15,670 nucleotides of DNA from Actinomycetota bacterium (GCA_003132645.1 PKYM01000349.1:1-15670), one strand, 5' to 3'. Positions 1-7,661 are shown, numbered from the stretch's first letter. Notes: generated from the sequence alone by a model not told the origin. Numbers and translations: made by a program.

Positions 1-1003
1 TGGAACCGAGAATGCGCGAGCGGCCGTTGTCGACAATCACCACGTGCAGCTCTTCGGGGCCGTCAAGCTCGCCTTCGCGACGGGGCCCGGTGATCGCGGT
101 CACATAGGTCGTGCAGCGCAGGCCGACCCCGGCGCGCGGCAGCACCTTGAGGATGGCCTCGAGATCGGCGAAGGTCGGCACGAGGCGCTCGGCGCCCATC
201 ACCACGACGTGGCTGCGCGGCAGCGTCGTGGCCATGCGGCCGTTGCCCTCGTTTGTGACGAGCACGACTGAGCCCGTCGCGGCCACCCCGAAGTTGGCGC
301 CCGAGATGCCCATGTCGGCGGCGAAGAACTTCTCGCGCAGCACACCGCGCGCGTAGCGGGTCATGGCCTCGGCGTCGCCCCCGACGTCGTGGCCGGCGGC
401 CTTCGAAAAGAGCGCGCGGATTTGCTCGAGCGACTTGTGGATGGCGGGGGCAACGATATGGAACGGACGCTCGCCGGCGAGCTGCACGATGAACTCGCCG
501 AGGTCGGTCTCGACGACCTCGACGCCGGCGGCCTCGAGCGCCGGGTTCAGACCGATCTCCTCGGTGACCATCGACTTCGACTTCACCACGAGCCGCGCGC
601 CGCGCCGCTCGGCAAGACCCACCACGTGACGGCGCGCCTCGGCGGCGTCGGCGGCGAAGAAGACGTGGCCGCCGACTGCCTCGACGTTGCTTGCGAACTG
701 CTCGACGTAGCGGTCGAGGTGCGCCAGCGTGGCGGCGCGCACGCGAGCGATCTCGTCGAGGGCGAGCGGCCAGTCCGGTTGGGCGCGCGCCGGGGCGATC
801 AGGGCCTGCATGTAGTCCTGCCCGTCGGCGATCACCGTCTGCAACCCGTCATCCCCCAGGGCGCGCTCGACGCGGGCGTCGAAGGCGCGGCGGGAGGCCG
901 CGCTTGCCTGTCGCTTCGTTGCCGCGCTCGCCTTTGGCGGCGACGCAGCGCTTGGCCCTGCAAGGGACGAGGCGCTCCGCCCCTTGCGCGACGCGGCGCT
1001 CAC
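1..1003 (-). CDS. lutB: LutB, lactate utilisation iron-sulfur protein (partial, C-terminus beyond window edge)
   Basis: Translating the minus strand from 1003 gives an open frame to the window edge (334 codons). LutB works with LutA and LutC in oxidising L-lactate to pyruvate in the cytoplasm. Family signatures seen are the 'SKSMVTEEIGLN' block, 'GANFGVAATGSVVLVTNEGN' and 'TTLPRSHVVVMGAERLVP'. The C-terminal ferredoxin-like Cys clusters expected in LutB would lie outside the window. The start is GTG at 1003, sharing GTGA with the lutA stop, so translation is probably coupled. No other start precedes the conserved 'SRRAFDARVERAL' region. The first ~38 residues are an unusual Ala/Ser/Lys/Arg-rich tail not expected in the family, encoded by hairpin-rich DNA. 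Family assignment is secure; the lactate substrate rests on the lutA-lutB pairing, because lutC is not visible. Confidence 0.9.
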   Translation of the reverse strand, partial: MSAASRKGRSASSLAGPSAASPPKASAATKRQASAASRRAFDARVERALGDDGLQTVIADGQDYMQALIAPARAQPDWPLALDEIARVRAATLAHLDRYVEQFASNVEAVGGHVFFAADAAEARRHVVGLAERRGARLVVKSKSMVTEEIGLNPALEAAGVEVVETDLGEFIVQLAGERPFHIVAPAIHKSLEQIRALFSKAAGHDVGGDAEAMTRYARGVLREKFFAADMGISGANFGVAATGSVVLVTNEGNGRMATTLPRSHVVVMGAERLVPTFADLEAILKVLPRAGVGLRCTTYVTAITGPRREGELDGPEELHVVIVDNGRSRILGS

Positions 1004-1791
1004 CCCTGCCACCCCGCCGCCAGCACCTCGGCCAGATGACGAACCTCGAGTGAGTGCCCGCGGCGGCGCAACCGGCCTTCGATGTTCATGAGACAGCTCA
1101 TGTCGAGCCCGACCAGCAGGCCGGCGCCGCTTTCCAGGATGTGGTCGACCTTCTCGTCGACCATGGCCGTCGAGATGCGCGCCATCTTGACCGCGAAGGT
1201 GCCGCCGAAACCGCAGCAGAGCTCGGGGTGGGCCAGCGGCACGTACTCGAGGCCCGCCACCATGCCCAGCAGGCGCTCGGGTTGGCAAACGACGCCCAGC
1301 AGGCGGCGCGTGTGGCAGGAGTGGTGCAAGGTCGCTGTGGCGTGCCGCGCGACGGGCAGCTCGTCGACCCCAAGGACGTCGACCAGAAACTCAGAAAACT
1401 CGAAGGTGCGCGCCGCCAGCTCGGCGGCGGCAGCCTCTTCGGGGCGGCCGGCGAAGAGCCGCGGGAACCCGTCACGCACCATGGCCGCACACGAGCCCGA
1501 GATGGAGACGACGTACTCGCTGCCGGCAAAGGCGCCCAAGAACGCCCGCGCCGCAGCGCGCGCCGCAGCGGCGTAGCCAGCGTTGTAGGCCGGCTGGCCG
1601 CAGCAAGTCTGGCCGCCCGGAAAGTCGACGGCGACGCCGAGCTTGGTCAGCACCTCGACCGCCGCCACCCCGACGCGCGGAAACAGCGCGTCGCCCAGGC
1701 AGGTGACCATGAGCGAAGCCCGGATGGGCTTCGCGCCCCACGGCGACGGTGTCGGGGGGTCCGGCAACCGGCGTAGCGCTGATCTGGCCAC
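1000..1791 (-). CDS. lutA: LutA, lactate utilisation protein with two CCG domains
   Basis: 263 residues with two cysteine-rich CCG modules typical of LutA/GlpC/HdrB-type Fe-S proteins. The first has C31, the C63-C64 pair in 'QTCCGQPAYNAG' and C101; the second has C159, the C192-C193 pair in 'LCCGFGG' and C233. LutA partners LutB in L-lactate oxidation. The GTG start at 1791 shares one base with the TAG of the upstream ATPase gene and has an AAGGT ribosome binding site about 9 bases away. An ATG at 1710 gives a 236-residue form but cuts off 'IRAS', which looks like part of the first beta strand ('IRASLMVTCLGD'), so I prefer 1791; a TTG at 1767 is also possible. It is the fourth gene of an apparent SBP-permease-ATPase-lutA-lutB transcription unit. 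A perfect 9-bp hairpin sits inside the 5' end of this frame. Confidence 0.9.
   Translation of the reverse strand: MARSALRRLPDPPTPSPWGAKPIRASLMVTCLGDALFPRVGVAAVEVLTKLGVAVDFPGGQTCCGQPAYNAGYAAAARAAARAFLGAFAGSEYVVSISGSCAAMVRDGFPRLFAGRPEEAAAAELAARTFEFSEFLVDVLGVDELPVARHATATLHHSCHTRRLLGVVCQPERLLGMVAGLEYVPLAHPELCCGFGGTFAVKMARISTAMVDEKVDHILESGAGLLVGLDMSCLMNIEGRLRRRGHSLEVRHLAEVLAAGWQG
1713..1734. repeat. Perfect 9-bp inverted repeat at the 5' end of lutA
   Basis: GCGAAGCCC, four bases GGAT, then GGGCTTCGC: a perfect stem-loop. It lies just upstream of the internal ATG at 1710 of lutA and within the coding frame if translation starts at 1791. No T-run follows on either strand, so it is not a standard terminator. 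It could modulate lutA translation or mRNA stability, or be an operator. The function is a guess. Confidence 0.5.
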
Positions 1792-2429
1792 TACGCAAGG
1801 ACCTTAGAGAGAAAGAGCTTCGTATGCTCCTGCCTGGGTTTGACGAGGACCTCGTTGGGTGGGCTCGATTCAACCACGACGCCGCCGTCGGTCAGGGCCA
1901 CGCCGTCGGCGACTTCGCGCGCAAAGCCGATCTCGTGCGTGACGACGATCATGGTCATGCCGTCGCGAGCGAGCTGTTGCATGACGTCGAGCACTTCGCC
2001 CACGAGCTCAGGGTCGAGCGCCGAAGTCGGCTCATCGAACAGCATCACTTTGGGGCGCAACGCCAGCGCACGAGCGATGGCAACCCGCTGTTGCTGCCCG
2101 CCCGAGAGCTGCGCCGGGTAGGAGTCGAGCTTGTCGCCAAGACCGACCTGGCCCAGCAGGGCAACCGCGTCGCGCTCGCCCTCGGCGCGAGGCACACCTT
2201 TGACGTGCACGGGACCCTCCATCACGTTCTCGAGTGCCGTGCGATGCGGGAACAGGTTGAAACGCTGGAACACCATGCCGATCTTGGCGCGCTGCCGGGC
2301 GACGTCCCTGGTCTTCGTCTCGTGGAGCACGTTGCCGCGCTGGCGATAGCCCATGAGCTCACCGTCCACCCACAGTTTACCAAACGACTTCCACACCTGG
2401 TCGGCGCAGACCATGGCATCATCAGCCAT
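1791..2429 (-). CDS. Polar amino acid-type ABC transporter ATPase lacking the Walker A segment
   Basis: 212 residues, against about 240-255 usual for HisP/GlnQ-type ATPases. Present are the Q-loop region 'IGMVFQRFNLFPH', the ABC signature 'LSGGQQQRVAIARAL', Walker B 'VMLFDEPTSALDPE' and the H-loop 'MIVVTHEIGFAREVADGV'. At residues 19-21 the sequence jumps from 'KSFGKL' straight to 'WVDGELMGY'. The roughly 42-45 residues that normally lie between (second half of the first sheet, the GxSGxGKST P-loop and the following helix) are missing, with the reading frame kept. Without a P-loop the subunit should not hydrolyse ATP on its own, so it is either a decayed gene or dependent on another ATPase. 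Start: ATG at 2429 with GAGAGG 6 bases upstream, overlapping the permease end by 8 bases; an upstream GTG at 2486 is in frame but unlikely. Confidence 0.9.
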   Translation of the reverse strand: MADDAMVCADQVWKSFGKLWVDGELMGYRQRGNVLHETKTRDVARQRAKIGMVFQRFNLFPHRTALENVMEGPVHVKGVPRAEGERDAVALLGQVGLGDKLDSYPAQLSGGQQQRVAIARALALRPKVMLFDEPTSALDPELVGEVLDVMQQLARDGMTMIVVTHEIGFAREVADGVALTDGGVVVESSPPNEVLVKPRQEHTKLFLSKVLA

Positions 2430-3357
2430 TCCGAGCCTCTCTCTTCGACGCCTTGCGCTCGGCCCTGGCGGAGTTGGCATGCCCAAAGCCGCGCCCGAAG
2501 CGCTTCTCGAGGTAGTGCTGACCGACCGTCAGCACCGTGGTGAGCGCCAGATACCAGAGGCTCGCGACAATGAGCAATGGGATCACCTGGAAGTTCTGCT
2601 CGTAGACCTTCTGCACGGTGGTGAGCAGATCGTTGCCCGAGATCACCGAGACCAGCGACGTCATCTTGAGCATCGTGATGGTCTCGTTGCCCATGGGTGG
2701 GATGATCACCCGCATGGCCTGGGGAAGCACCACGCGGCGCATGGTGAGGCCGCGGGACATGCCCATCGAATACGCTGCCTCGTGCTGCCCCTCGTCCACG
2801 GAGATGATGCCCGAGCGTACGAGCTCGGCCGCATAGGCCACCTCGTTGAGCCCCAAGGCAAGGATCGCTGCCGTGAATGAGCCGATGAGCGCACTCGTGT
2901 TGCCGCGGCCGAACACCACTCCCACGAACGGGATTCCTACGAAGATCGTAGGATAGAGTGCTCCCAGAAAGCCCCAGAAGATGATCTGCACGAGCAGCGG
3001 CACGCCCCGAAACAGCCAGACGTAGATCCACGCCACGACCCGAAGGACGGGATTGTCGGAGAGCCGCATCACGGCAACAATCGTGCCGCCGACGATGCCG
3101 ATGACCATGGCGATCGCCGTCATCTCGAGCGTGACGACTACGCCGCGCAGAGTCAGCGGCTTGAAGAGATACGCGCCGATGGTAGCAAAGTGGACATGGG
3201 GGTTGTGGGCGAGTGACCATCCCAGCGCAAACGCCGCGAACAGGAGAATGGCGGCACTGATCCACCGGCCCCAATGACGGACGGGGACGGCCTTGATCGG
3301 CCGCGGCCGCTTCAGGTTCCCGGGAGCCACTGAGGCCGGGGATGCAATGCTGCTCAT
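2422..3357 (-). CDS. Amino acid ABC transporter permease (HisM/GlnP type)
   Basis: 311 residues of a cytoplasmic-membrane permease. There is a basic N-terminal ~30 residues, a first membrane helix near 31-50 ('ISAAILLFAAFALGW'), then the HisM-type domain beginning 'TLRGVVVTLEMTAIAMVIG'. The EAA loop reads 'EAAYSMGMSRGLTMRRVVLPQAM'; this is the contact surface for the ATPase. The start ATG at 3357 lies 3 bases after the stop of the binding-protein gene, and the end overlaps the ATPase start, so the three genes are translated as a unit. Only one permease gene is present, so a homodimer channel is likely. The C-terminus is very basic. The substrate cannot be read from sequence; a polar or acidic amino acid is typical for the family. 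Confidence 0.92.
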   Translation of the reverse strand: MSSIASPASVAPGNLKRPRPIKAVPVRHWGRWISAAILLFAAFALGWSLAHNPHVHFATIGAYLFKPLTLRGVVVTLEMTAIAMVIGIVGGTIVAVMRLSDNPVLRVVAWIYVWLFRGVPLLVQIIFWGFLGALYPTIFVGIPFVGVVFGRGNTSALIGSFTAAILALGLNEVAYAAELVRSGIISVDEGQHEAAYSMGMSRGLTMRRVVLPQAMRVIIPPMGNETITMLKMTSLVSVISGNDLLTTVQKVYEQNFQVIPLLIVASLWYLALTTVLTVGQHYLEKRFGRGFGHANSARAERKASKREARNG

Positions 3358-3360
3358 CGG

Positions 3361-4350
3361 TTAGCCCTGGTTGACCTGAGCAGAACTGACCGCCGAACCA
3401 GCGAGGCCGTATTTCGCGAGGATCTTGCCGTAGGTGCCGTCGGCGATGAAGCCTTGAAGGGCCTTCTGCACGGCGCCAGTCAGCGCCGTATCGCTCTTGA
3501 CCACACCGGCACCGATGATGGACGGAGCGTAGCCGCCCGGTGCGGCCGGGTCGACGACGGTCTGGTAGACGGAGCCGTTGCCGGCCGTCTTTTGCGTGTA
3601 CGCAGCATCGGGAAGCTGCACGTAGTCGGCTACCGCCTTGCCGGCCTGGACGGCCAGCAGCGCGTCGCTGTCCTTTGGAAACGTGAGTACCTTGAGGGCG
3701 GGCTTGCCCGCGGCGGCGAATTGCTTGGCCAAGGCAGTGAGCATCTGTGCCTGTATGGTGCCACTCTGGGCGGCGACCGTCTTCCCGGCCAGCCCGTTGA
3801 GGGTAGTGAGGCCGTGCGGGTTGCCCTTCACGGTCAGCAGCACAGACCCGACTTTGGCGTAGTCAACGAAGCTGAGCACCTGTTCACGCGCCTTGTTGTC
3901 GACCATCGCCGCGAGAACCATGTCGGCCTTGCCGGCGGAGAGGGCCGGGATGATGCTATCGAACACGATCTGGTCGAACTGGAAATGCAGACCGAGCTTC
4001 GCCGCAAGGGCCTGGCCGAGGTCATAGTCGAACCCGGTGGGCTGGGTGTTGTTGGCATCGGCGTACATCTCGAACGGCGGGTACGGAATGTCGGTGGCCA
4101 CGCGGAGCACACCGGCGCTCTTGACCGACGCCGGAAGCATCGCGTTAAGGGTGGCGTCGGGCGTGATCGTGACGCCGGCAACTGCCACGCCCGCGGCGGC
4201 GGTGGGGCTTGTGCTGGAGCCGGCGCTGCTACTGCTCTTGCTGCTGCCGCACGCCGCGATCAGCAGCGCTGCGGCGAGTGCCATGACGAGCAGCGCGGCG
4301 ATCTTCGCTGTGCCCCGCCTGCTGGCCCACGCATGTCCTGAGTCGTTCAT
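3361..4350 (-). CDS. Amino acid ABC transporter substrate-binding lipoprotein
   Basis: 329 residues from ATG 4350. The N-terminus has basic residues, a hydrophobic stretch (about 15-33) and a lipobox 'LLIAAC' with the lipidated Cys at 34, followed by a Ser-rich linker typical of high-GC Gram-positive lipoproteins. The solute-binding domain (SBP_bac_3, PF00497 type) starts at 'SAGVLRVATDIPYPPFEMY' and includes 'GFDYDLGQALAAKLG' and 'AGKTVAAQSGTIQAQ'. It delivers substrate to the permease encoded 3 bases downstream. The frame stays open to 4563, but those 71 extra residues lack signal-peptide character and would precede a complete signal peptide; AAAGG lies upstream of 4350. It is probably driven by the promoter near 4800. 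Confidence 0.92.
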   Translation of the reverse strand: MNDSGHAWASRRGTAKIAALLVMALAAALLIAACGSSKSSSSAGSSTSPTAAAGVAVAGVTITPDATLNAMLPASVKSAGVLRVATDIPYPPFEMYADANNTQPTGFDYDLGQALAAKLGLHFQFDQIVFDSIIPALSAGKADMVLAAMVDNKAREQVLSFVDYAKVGSVLLTVKGNPHGLTTLNGLAGKTVAAQSGTIQAQMLTALAKQFAAAGKPALKVLTFPKDSDALLAVQAGKAVADYVQLPDAAYTQKTAGNGSVYQTVVDPAAPGGYAPSIIGAGVVKSDTALTGAVQKALQGFIADGTYGKILAKYGLAGSAVSSAQVNQG

Positions 4351-4791
4351 TTCCTTTGGCCTTTCATCTCTGTTGGCAGGTTGTCTTTGCTGAACCTTCA
4401 AGAAGCGATCGGGGCTGTCGACGAACGTTTGCCGGCGCTCACCGGGGCAGACTTCGGTCAGCCCGCGCAGCCCCCAGCCGTGGTTGGCCACGAGCGTGTC
4501 GGCAGCCGGCTCGCAGGCAGGTGGCGGCGAGCGTGTCGCCACTGACGGACGAGGGCAAGGCACCGGTGACGGTCATGAGGCGCTCCAGACTGAAGACGAC
4601 GGGACGGCAGACGCCGACGCGGCGGAAGCGGACCGTCTCAGAGTGAAGCCAAAGAGACTAGACGCTAGCGACCACCGGCCGGCGTGCGTCGTGCACGTCG
4701 AGCCCGTGGGCGCAGGCAGCCGTCGAGCGCGCCGCGGGCGCGGCGCATCGAGTACGCGGCGATATGACTCAGACGGCTCATGGTGTGTGGC

Positions 4792-4820
4792 ACTCTATGC
4801 GAGACTTGCAAAAGATGCAA
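4792..4820 (-). promoter_or_regulatory. Candidate sigma-70-type promoter for the ABC-lut operon
   Basis: On the minus strand TTGCAT (4820-4815) is followed after exactly 17 bases by TAGAGT (4797-4792). Both are fair matches to -35 and -10 consensus, with transcription expected near 4785. It is the best promoter seen between codA and the lipoprotein gene, about 440 bases upstream of the latter. A short frame starting ATG at 4781 (38 codons, Arg-rich) would be almost leaderless, but I do not call it a gene. Confidence 0.5.
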
Positions 4821-4821
4821 G
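4805..4821. promoter_or_regulatory. Palindromic operator candidate CTTGCA-N5-TGCAAG
   Basis: Perfect 6-bp half-sites CTTGCA and TGCAAG separated by five bases. The site covers the -35 box and part of the spacer of the minus-strand promoter, a position where a dimeric repressor would block polymerase. Spacing and symmetry resemble GntR- or LacI-family sites, but no regulator gene is in the window. Confidence 0.45.
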
Positions 4822-4906
4822 CGGACAAGCCAACCGCACGAGAACTATGCACCGGCGAGTCAACGCCGGCTCAGCCTGCTCACCCTTGTGCCCGTTCGTG
4901 GGGTCT

Positions 4907-6247
4907 TCAGTGAGCGACGTCGCCCTGACCGCGCCAGCACGCAGCCGCGGCGTCGCGCGATCGGACCCAGTCGATGGGCTCCACTGAGCGGCCCGGCCAG
5001 TAAAGAGTCGTCGGCGAGGGCGGGCAGACAGCAACCAGGTTACCGCGGGAGATGACGTGCGACGGGGCGACCTGACGCCGGATCGCGTCGAACGGGCTGG
5101 CGGCAGGCAAGAGCATGAAGTTTGCCGGACGACCCGGGGCGATGCCGTAGCGTTCGCCGAGGCCGAGGGCCGCCGCCGCTCGGTCGGTAACCATCCGGAA
5201 GCATTCTTCCACCTCGGATGGGGCCGTCATCTGGGTGGCGTGGGCCCCCACGTGGGCGACCTGAACCGGGTTGCCGGTGCCAAGCGGATACCAGGGGTCC
5301 ATGATGTCGTCGTGGCCGAACGCCACGTTCACTCCAGCGCCGAGCATCTCCTTCAGTTGCAGGAGGCCCCGACGTTTGGGATACCCGTCGAAACGACCCC
5401 CAAGGTGAAGATTCACCAGAGGATTGCAGATGAGGTTGATCCCGGACCGCCGCAGGATTCGCTGCAACTTGTAGCTGTACGCGGGATTGTACGAACCCAT
5501 GGCGGTAGCGTGGCTGGCGGTCACTCTGTCGCGCAATCCCGTGCGCAGGGCCTGGGTGGCGAGCACCTCGATGAACCTCGACTGCTCGTCGTCGATCTCG
5601 TCGCAGTGGGCGTCGACCATAAGCCCGTGACGAACTGCGATGTCGACCGCGATCTCGATAGACCTGACACCATCTTCACGCGTGTCTTCGAAGTGGGGAA
5701 TCGCACCGACGACGTCTATCCCACGTCGGGCCGCCTCGTTCATCAGCGTCTCTCCGTCGGCAAACGAGCAGATGCCCTCCTGCGGAAAGGCCACCAGTTG
5801 CAGCTCGAGCACCTCCCTGACACGATCGCGAACCTCGAGGAGCGCGTCGAGTGCCTGCAGCGTCGGGTCGGTCACGTCGACGTGGCTACGTACGAAGAGC
5901 ACACCATTGGCGACCTGCCAACGAAGGATCTCCTCGGCCCGGTCGATCACGTCCGCTCTGCTCAGCAGGGCCTTGCGTTCGCTCCAGCAGGCAATGCCTT
6001 CCCAGAGGGTCCCGCTCTCGTTCCAGCGAGGCTCACCGGCGGTGAGCGCGGTGTCGAGATGGATGTGCGGCTCCACGTAGGGAGCTGAGAGCAACGCTCC
6101 GTGTGCCTCGATGATCGTTCGAGCGGGGGCAGGTTCGCTGGACGCTGGAGCGATCTCAAGAAGAACACCGCGATCGACGTGAAGGTCGACGGGCGCCGGA
6201 TCCGGGCTCCCGATGATCCTAGCGCCGCGGACCAGTAGGTCGATCAT
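4907..6247 (-). CDS. codA: Cytosine deaminase-type amidohydrolase (CodA family)
   Basis: 446 residues and collinear with E. coli CodA. Even the residue numbers agree: metal ligands H61 and H63 in 'EPHIHLD', H214 in 'HCDEIDDEQSRF' and D313 in 'GHDD', with Q156 ('FPQEG'), E217, H246 ('SHATAM'), D314 and W319 ('DPWYPLG'). CodA converts cytosine to uracil and ammonia; family members also deaminate creatinine or isoguanine, so cytosine is the default substrate, not a proven one. ATG at 6247 has CCGGAGG 8 bases upstream. It lies 46 bases downstream of the methyltransferase gene in the same transcription unit, suggesting that the deaminated ring is the substrate or product of the demethylation step. 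The C-terminus is about 15-20 residues longer than the E. coli enzyme. Confidence 0.9.
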   Translation of the reverse strand: MIDLLVRGARIIGSPDPAPVDLHVDRGVLLEIAPASSEPAPARTIIEAHGALLSAPYVEPHIHLDTALTAGEPRWNESGTLWEGIACWSERKALLSRADVIDRAEEILRWQVANGVLFVRSHVDVTDPTLQALDALLEVRDRVREVLELQLVAFPQEGICSFADGETLMNEAARRGIDVVGAIPHFEDTREDGVRSIEIAVDIAVRHGLMVDAHCDEIDDEQSRFIEVLATQALRTGLRDRVTASHATAMGSYNPAYSYKLQRILRRSGINLICNPLVNLHLGGRFDGYPKRRGLLQLKEMLGAGVNVAFGHDDIMDPWYPLGTGNPVQVAHVGAHATQMTAPSEVEECFRMVTDRAAAALGLGERYGIAPGRPANFMLLPAASPFDAIRRQVAPSHVISRGNLVAVCPPSPTTLYWPGRSVEPIDWVRSRDAAAACWRGQGDVAH

Positions 6248-6293
6248 GAGCTACGCCTCCGGAGTGTCGTCGAACGCTCGGCATCCCGAGCCA

Positions 6294-7661
6294 TCACCGA
6301 AAATCCACGCCCATCTGCGCGATGGCGTCCTTGGTGCGTTCGTAGGTGTCGAGCCACGCGGCCTTCGGTTCGATCAGCTTGACGTCGTACACTTCTGGGA
6401 AGGGCATGCCGAGGTTGGGGTCTTCGAAGCCATGTTCGTAGAGAGCGAAGAGCCTGAGCACCAAGTCGTTGGCTTCTTCCGGTCCCAGTTTCTGTTCAAA
6501 GACCGCATGCGCCACCTCGCCGAAGAACCTGGCTTCGAGCCCGCTGCAGTTGGGATAGACGCCGTTGGTGGCCCCCAGACTGTCCGTATGCAACGCGCTC
6601 GTTTCTTGGGCGATGGCCAACGCCGCGGTTTCGTAGAGTATCTCCTGCGTCCCGGCTCCCGCCGTGGTCCAGGCATCCGCCAGCAGAGCGACCGGCGCGT
6701 TGCGGGCGAAGGCCCGGCCAACCACACTGTCGACCCACATGGCCTGCTTGGTGCTTACCGAGATGTACTTGTTATGGATCGGATGCAGGCAGTGCATGTC
6801 CACCCGGTAGGCCGCGGTCGCAAGCATGATGGCCGCCGCCAATACAATCGCTGCTCCCTCGGGCCCGCCGCCGAAGCCACCGATGATCGGGTTGATCAGG
6901 CTGGTGGTAAAAGCGGGGTACTCATAGCCGGTCATCACTCTCGATAGCCGTTTGTTGTCGGTCTTCAACTCGGAGAGCACCGGGATCATGTGTGAGTCGC
7001 TCGTACGCATGTAGCGATCGTTGCAGATCGCGAGGGTGCCGAGTTCCGTGGCGCTGCTCTCACCGGCGGCGTAGATATGCAGACCCGGCCTGCCTGACCG
7101 TTCCAAGGCCTCGCGCACCCAGATCATTTCTTGCCGACAGGCCCGGATCTCGAGTGGGCCCCCCGTGGTCACGTCCATGCCCTCGATCTTCGTGAGCGAT
7201 CCGGGGATCAACAGGTCGATCAGCGGCTCCCTGGCGTAGGACATCATCACAGGCAGGAACAGTTCTTCGGGCAGAGGGGTGCCGGGACAACCACCGCAGA
7301 CGATCATCGGGTAACCGTCGCCGAACCTGCGGGCTCGCAGGACACGCGCGTCCTTGCCCAGGCCCAGTACCATCTCTTGCGGGGCCAGTCTGAGTGCCTG
7401 CAGCAGCTCCTGCTCGCTGAACTCGATGATCCGGCTGGTGTCGGTGGAGAACATCCCCATCTCGGTCGCCAAGCGCAGCCCAGCTTCGAAGATGCTGTCT
7501 GCCATCTTGTCGTCTTTGGCCACGGCGAGGTCCTTGTTGAACTTGATGCCGTGCTCCTTGACGAGCCCCGAGGTCGTCTTGAACAGCTTCATGTCGAAGT
7601 CGTGTTCTTTGATGTACAGGCCGTTTTCCGCCCGACGCAGCACCTCAAAAACACTCGCCAT
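6294..7661 (-). CDS. Monomethylamine methyltransferase (MtmB)-like protein without pyrrolysine
   Basis: 455 residues, close to the ~458 of archaeal MtmB, which moves a methyl group from monomethylamine to its corrinoid protein. Family resemblance is clear in 'DDKMADSIFEAGLRLATEMG', 'FSTDTSRIIEFSEQEL', 'GRPGLHIYAAGESS', 'TSDSHMIPVLSELK' and the end 'EVYDVKLIEP'. Archaeal MtmB carries pyrrolysine (in-frame UAG) near residue 202. Here the matching stretch (about 200-215, 'GESSATELGTLAICN') is uninterrupted ordinary codons, so the substrate is probably not monomethylamine. It starts 6 bases after the corrinoid-protein stop, with GGAGGT 8 bases upstream of ATG 7661. Base composition looks somewhat less GC-rich than the flanks, hinting at acquisition. 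An N-methylated ring compound is suggested by the codA and NCS1 neighbours; this is inference. Confidence 0.85.
   Translation of the reverse strand: MASVFEVLRRAENGLYIKEHDFDMKLFKTTSGLVKEHGIKFNKDLAVAKDDKMADSIFEAGLRLATEMGMFSTDTSRIIEFSEQELLQALRLAPQEMVLGLGKDARVLRARRFGDGYPMIVCGGCPGTPLPEELFLPVMMSYAREPLIDLLIPGSLTKIEGMDVTTGGPLEIRACRQEMIWVREALERSGRPGLHIYAAGESSATELGTLAICNDRYMRTSDSHMIPVLSELKTDNKRLSRVMTGYEYPAFTTSLINPIIGGFGGGPEGAAIVLAAAIMLATAAYRVDMHCLHPIHNKYISVSTKQAMWVDSVVGRAFARNAPVALLADAWTTAGAGTQEILYETAALAIAQETSALHTDSLGATNGVYPNCSGLEARFFGEVAHAVFEQKLGPEEANDLVLRLFALYEHGFEDPNLGMPFPEVYDVKLIEPKAAWLDTYERTKDAIAQMGVDFR

Larger units (their letters stand above)
4351..4906 (-). other. Non-coding stretch upstream of the ABC operon; possible coding remnants
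   Basis: 556 bases without a convincing gene. If the promoter at 4792-4820 is real, most of this is a long (~435-base) leader of the ABC operon. Two minus-strand segments show strong third-position GC bias in different frames: one around the ATG at 4576-4574, the other about 4370-4510 (reading 'ADTLVANHGWGLRGLTEVC'). The break between the frames falls near two copies of CGACACGCTCG. This could be a frameshifted gene fragment or just GC-driven bias; I could not identify the encoded protein. A perfect CCGGCG/CGCCGG stem with a 6-base loop (4852-4869) follows the codA stop and may help end its transcript, but it lacks a T-run. Confidence 0.5.

Noticed and set aside
4531..4546. GTCGCCACTG resembling the end of a cobalamin riboswitch
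   Set aside because: The other conserved boxes are absent at proper spacing and it lies on the strand opposite the downstream genes.
4352..4563. 71-residue N-terminal extension of the substrate-binding protein
   Set aside because: It would sit before a complete lipoprotein signal peptide, and the internal ATG at 4350 has a ribosome site.
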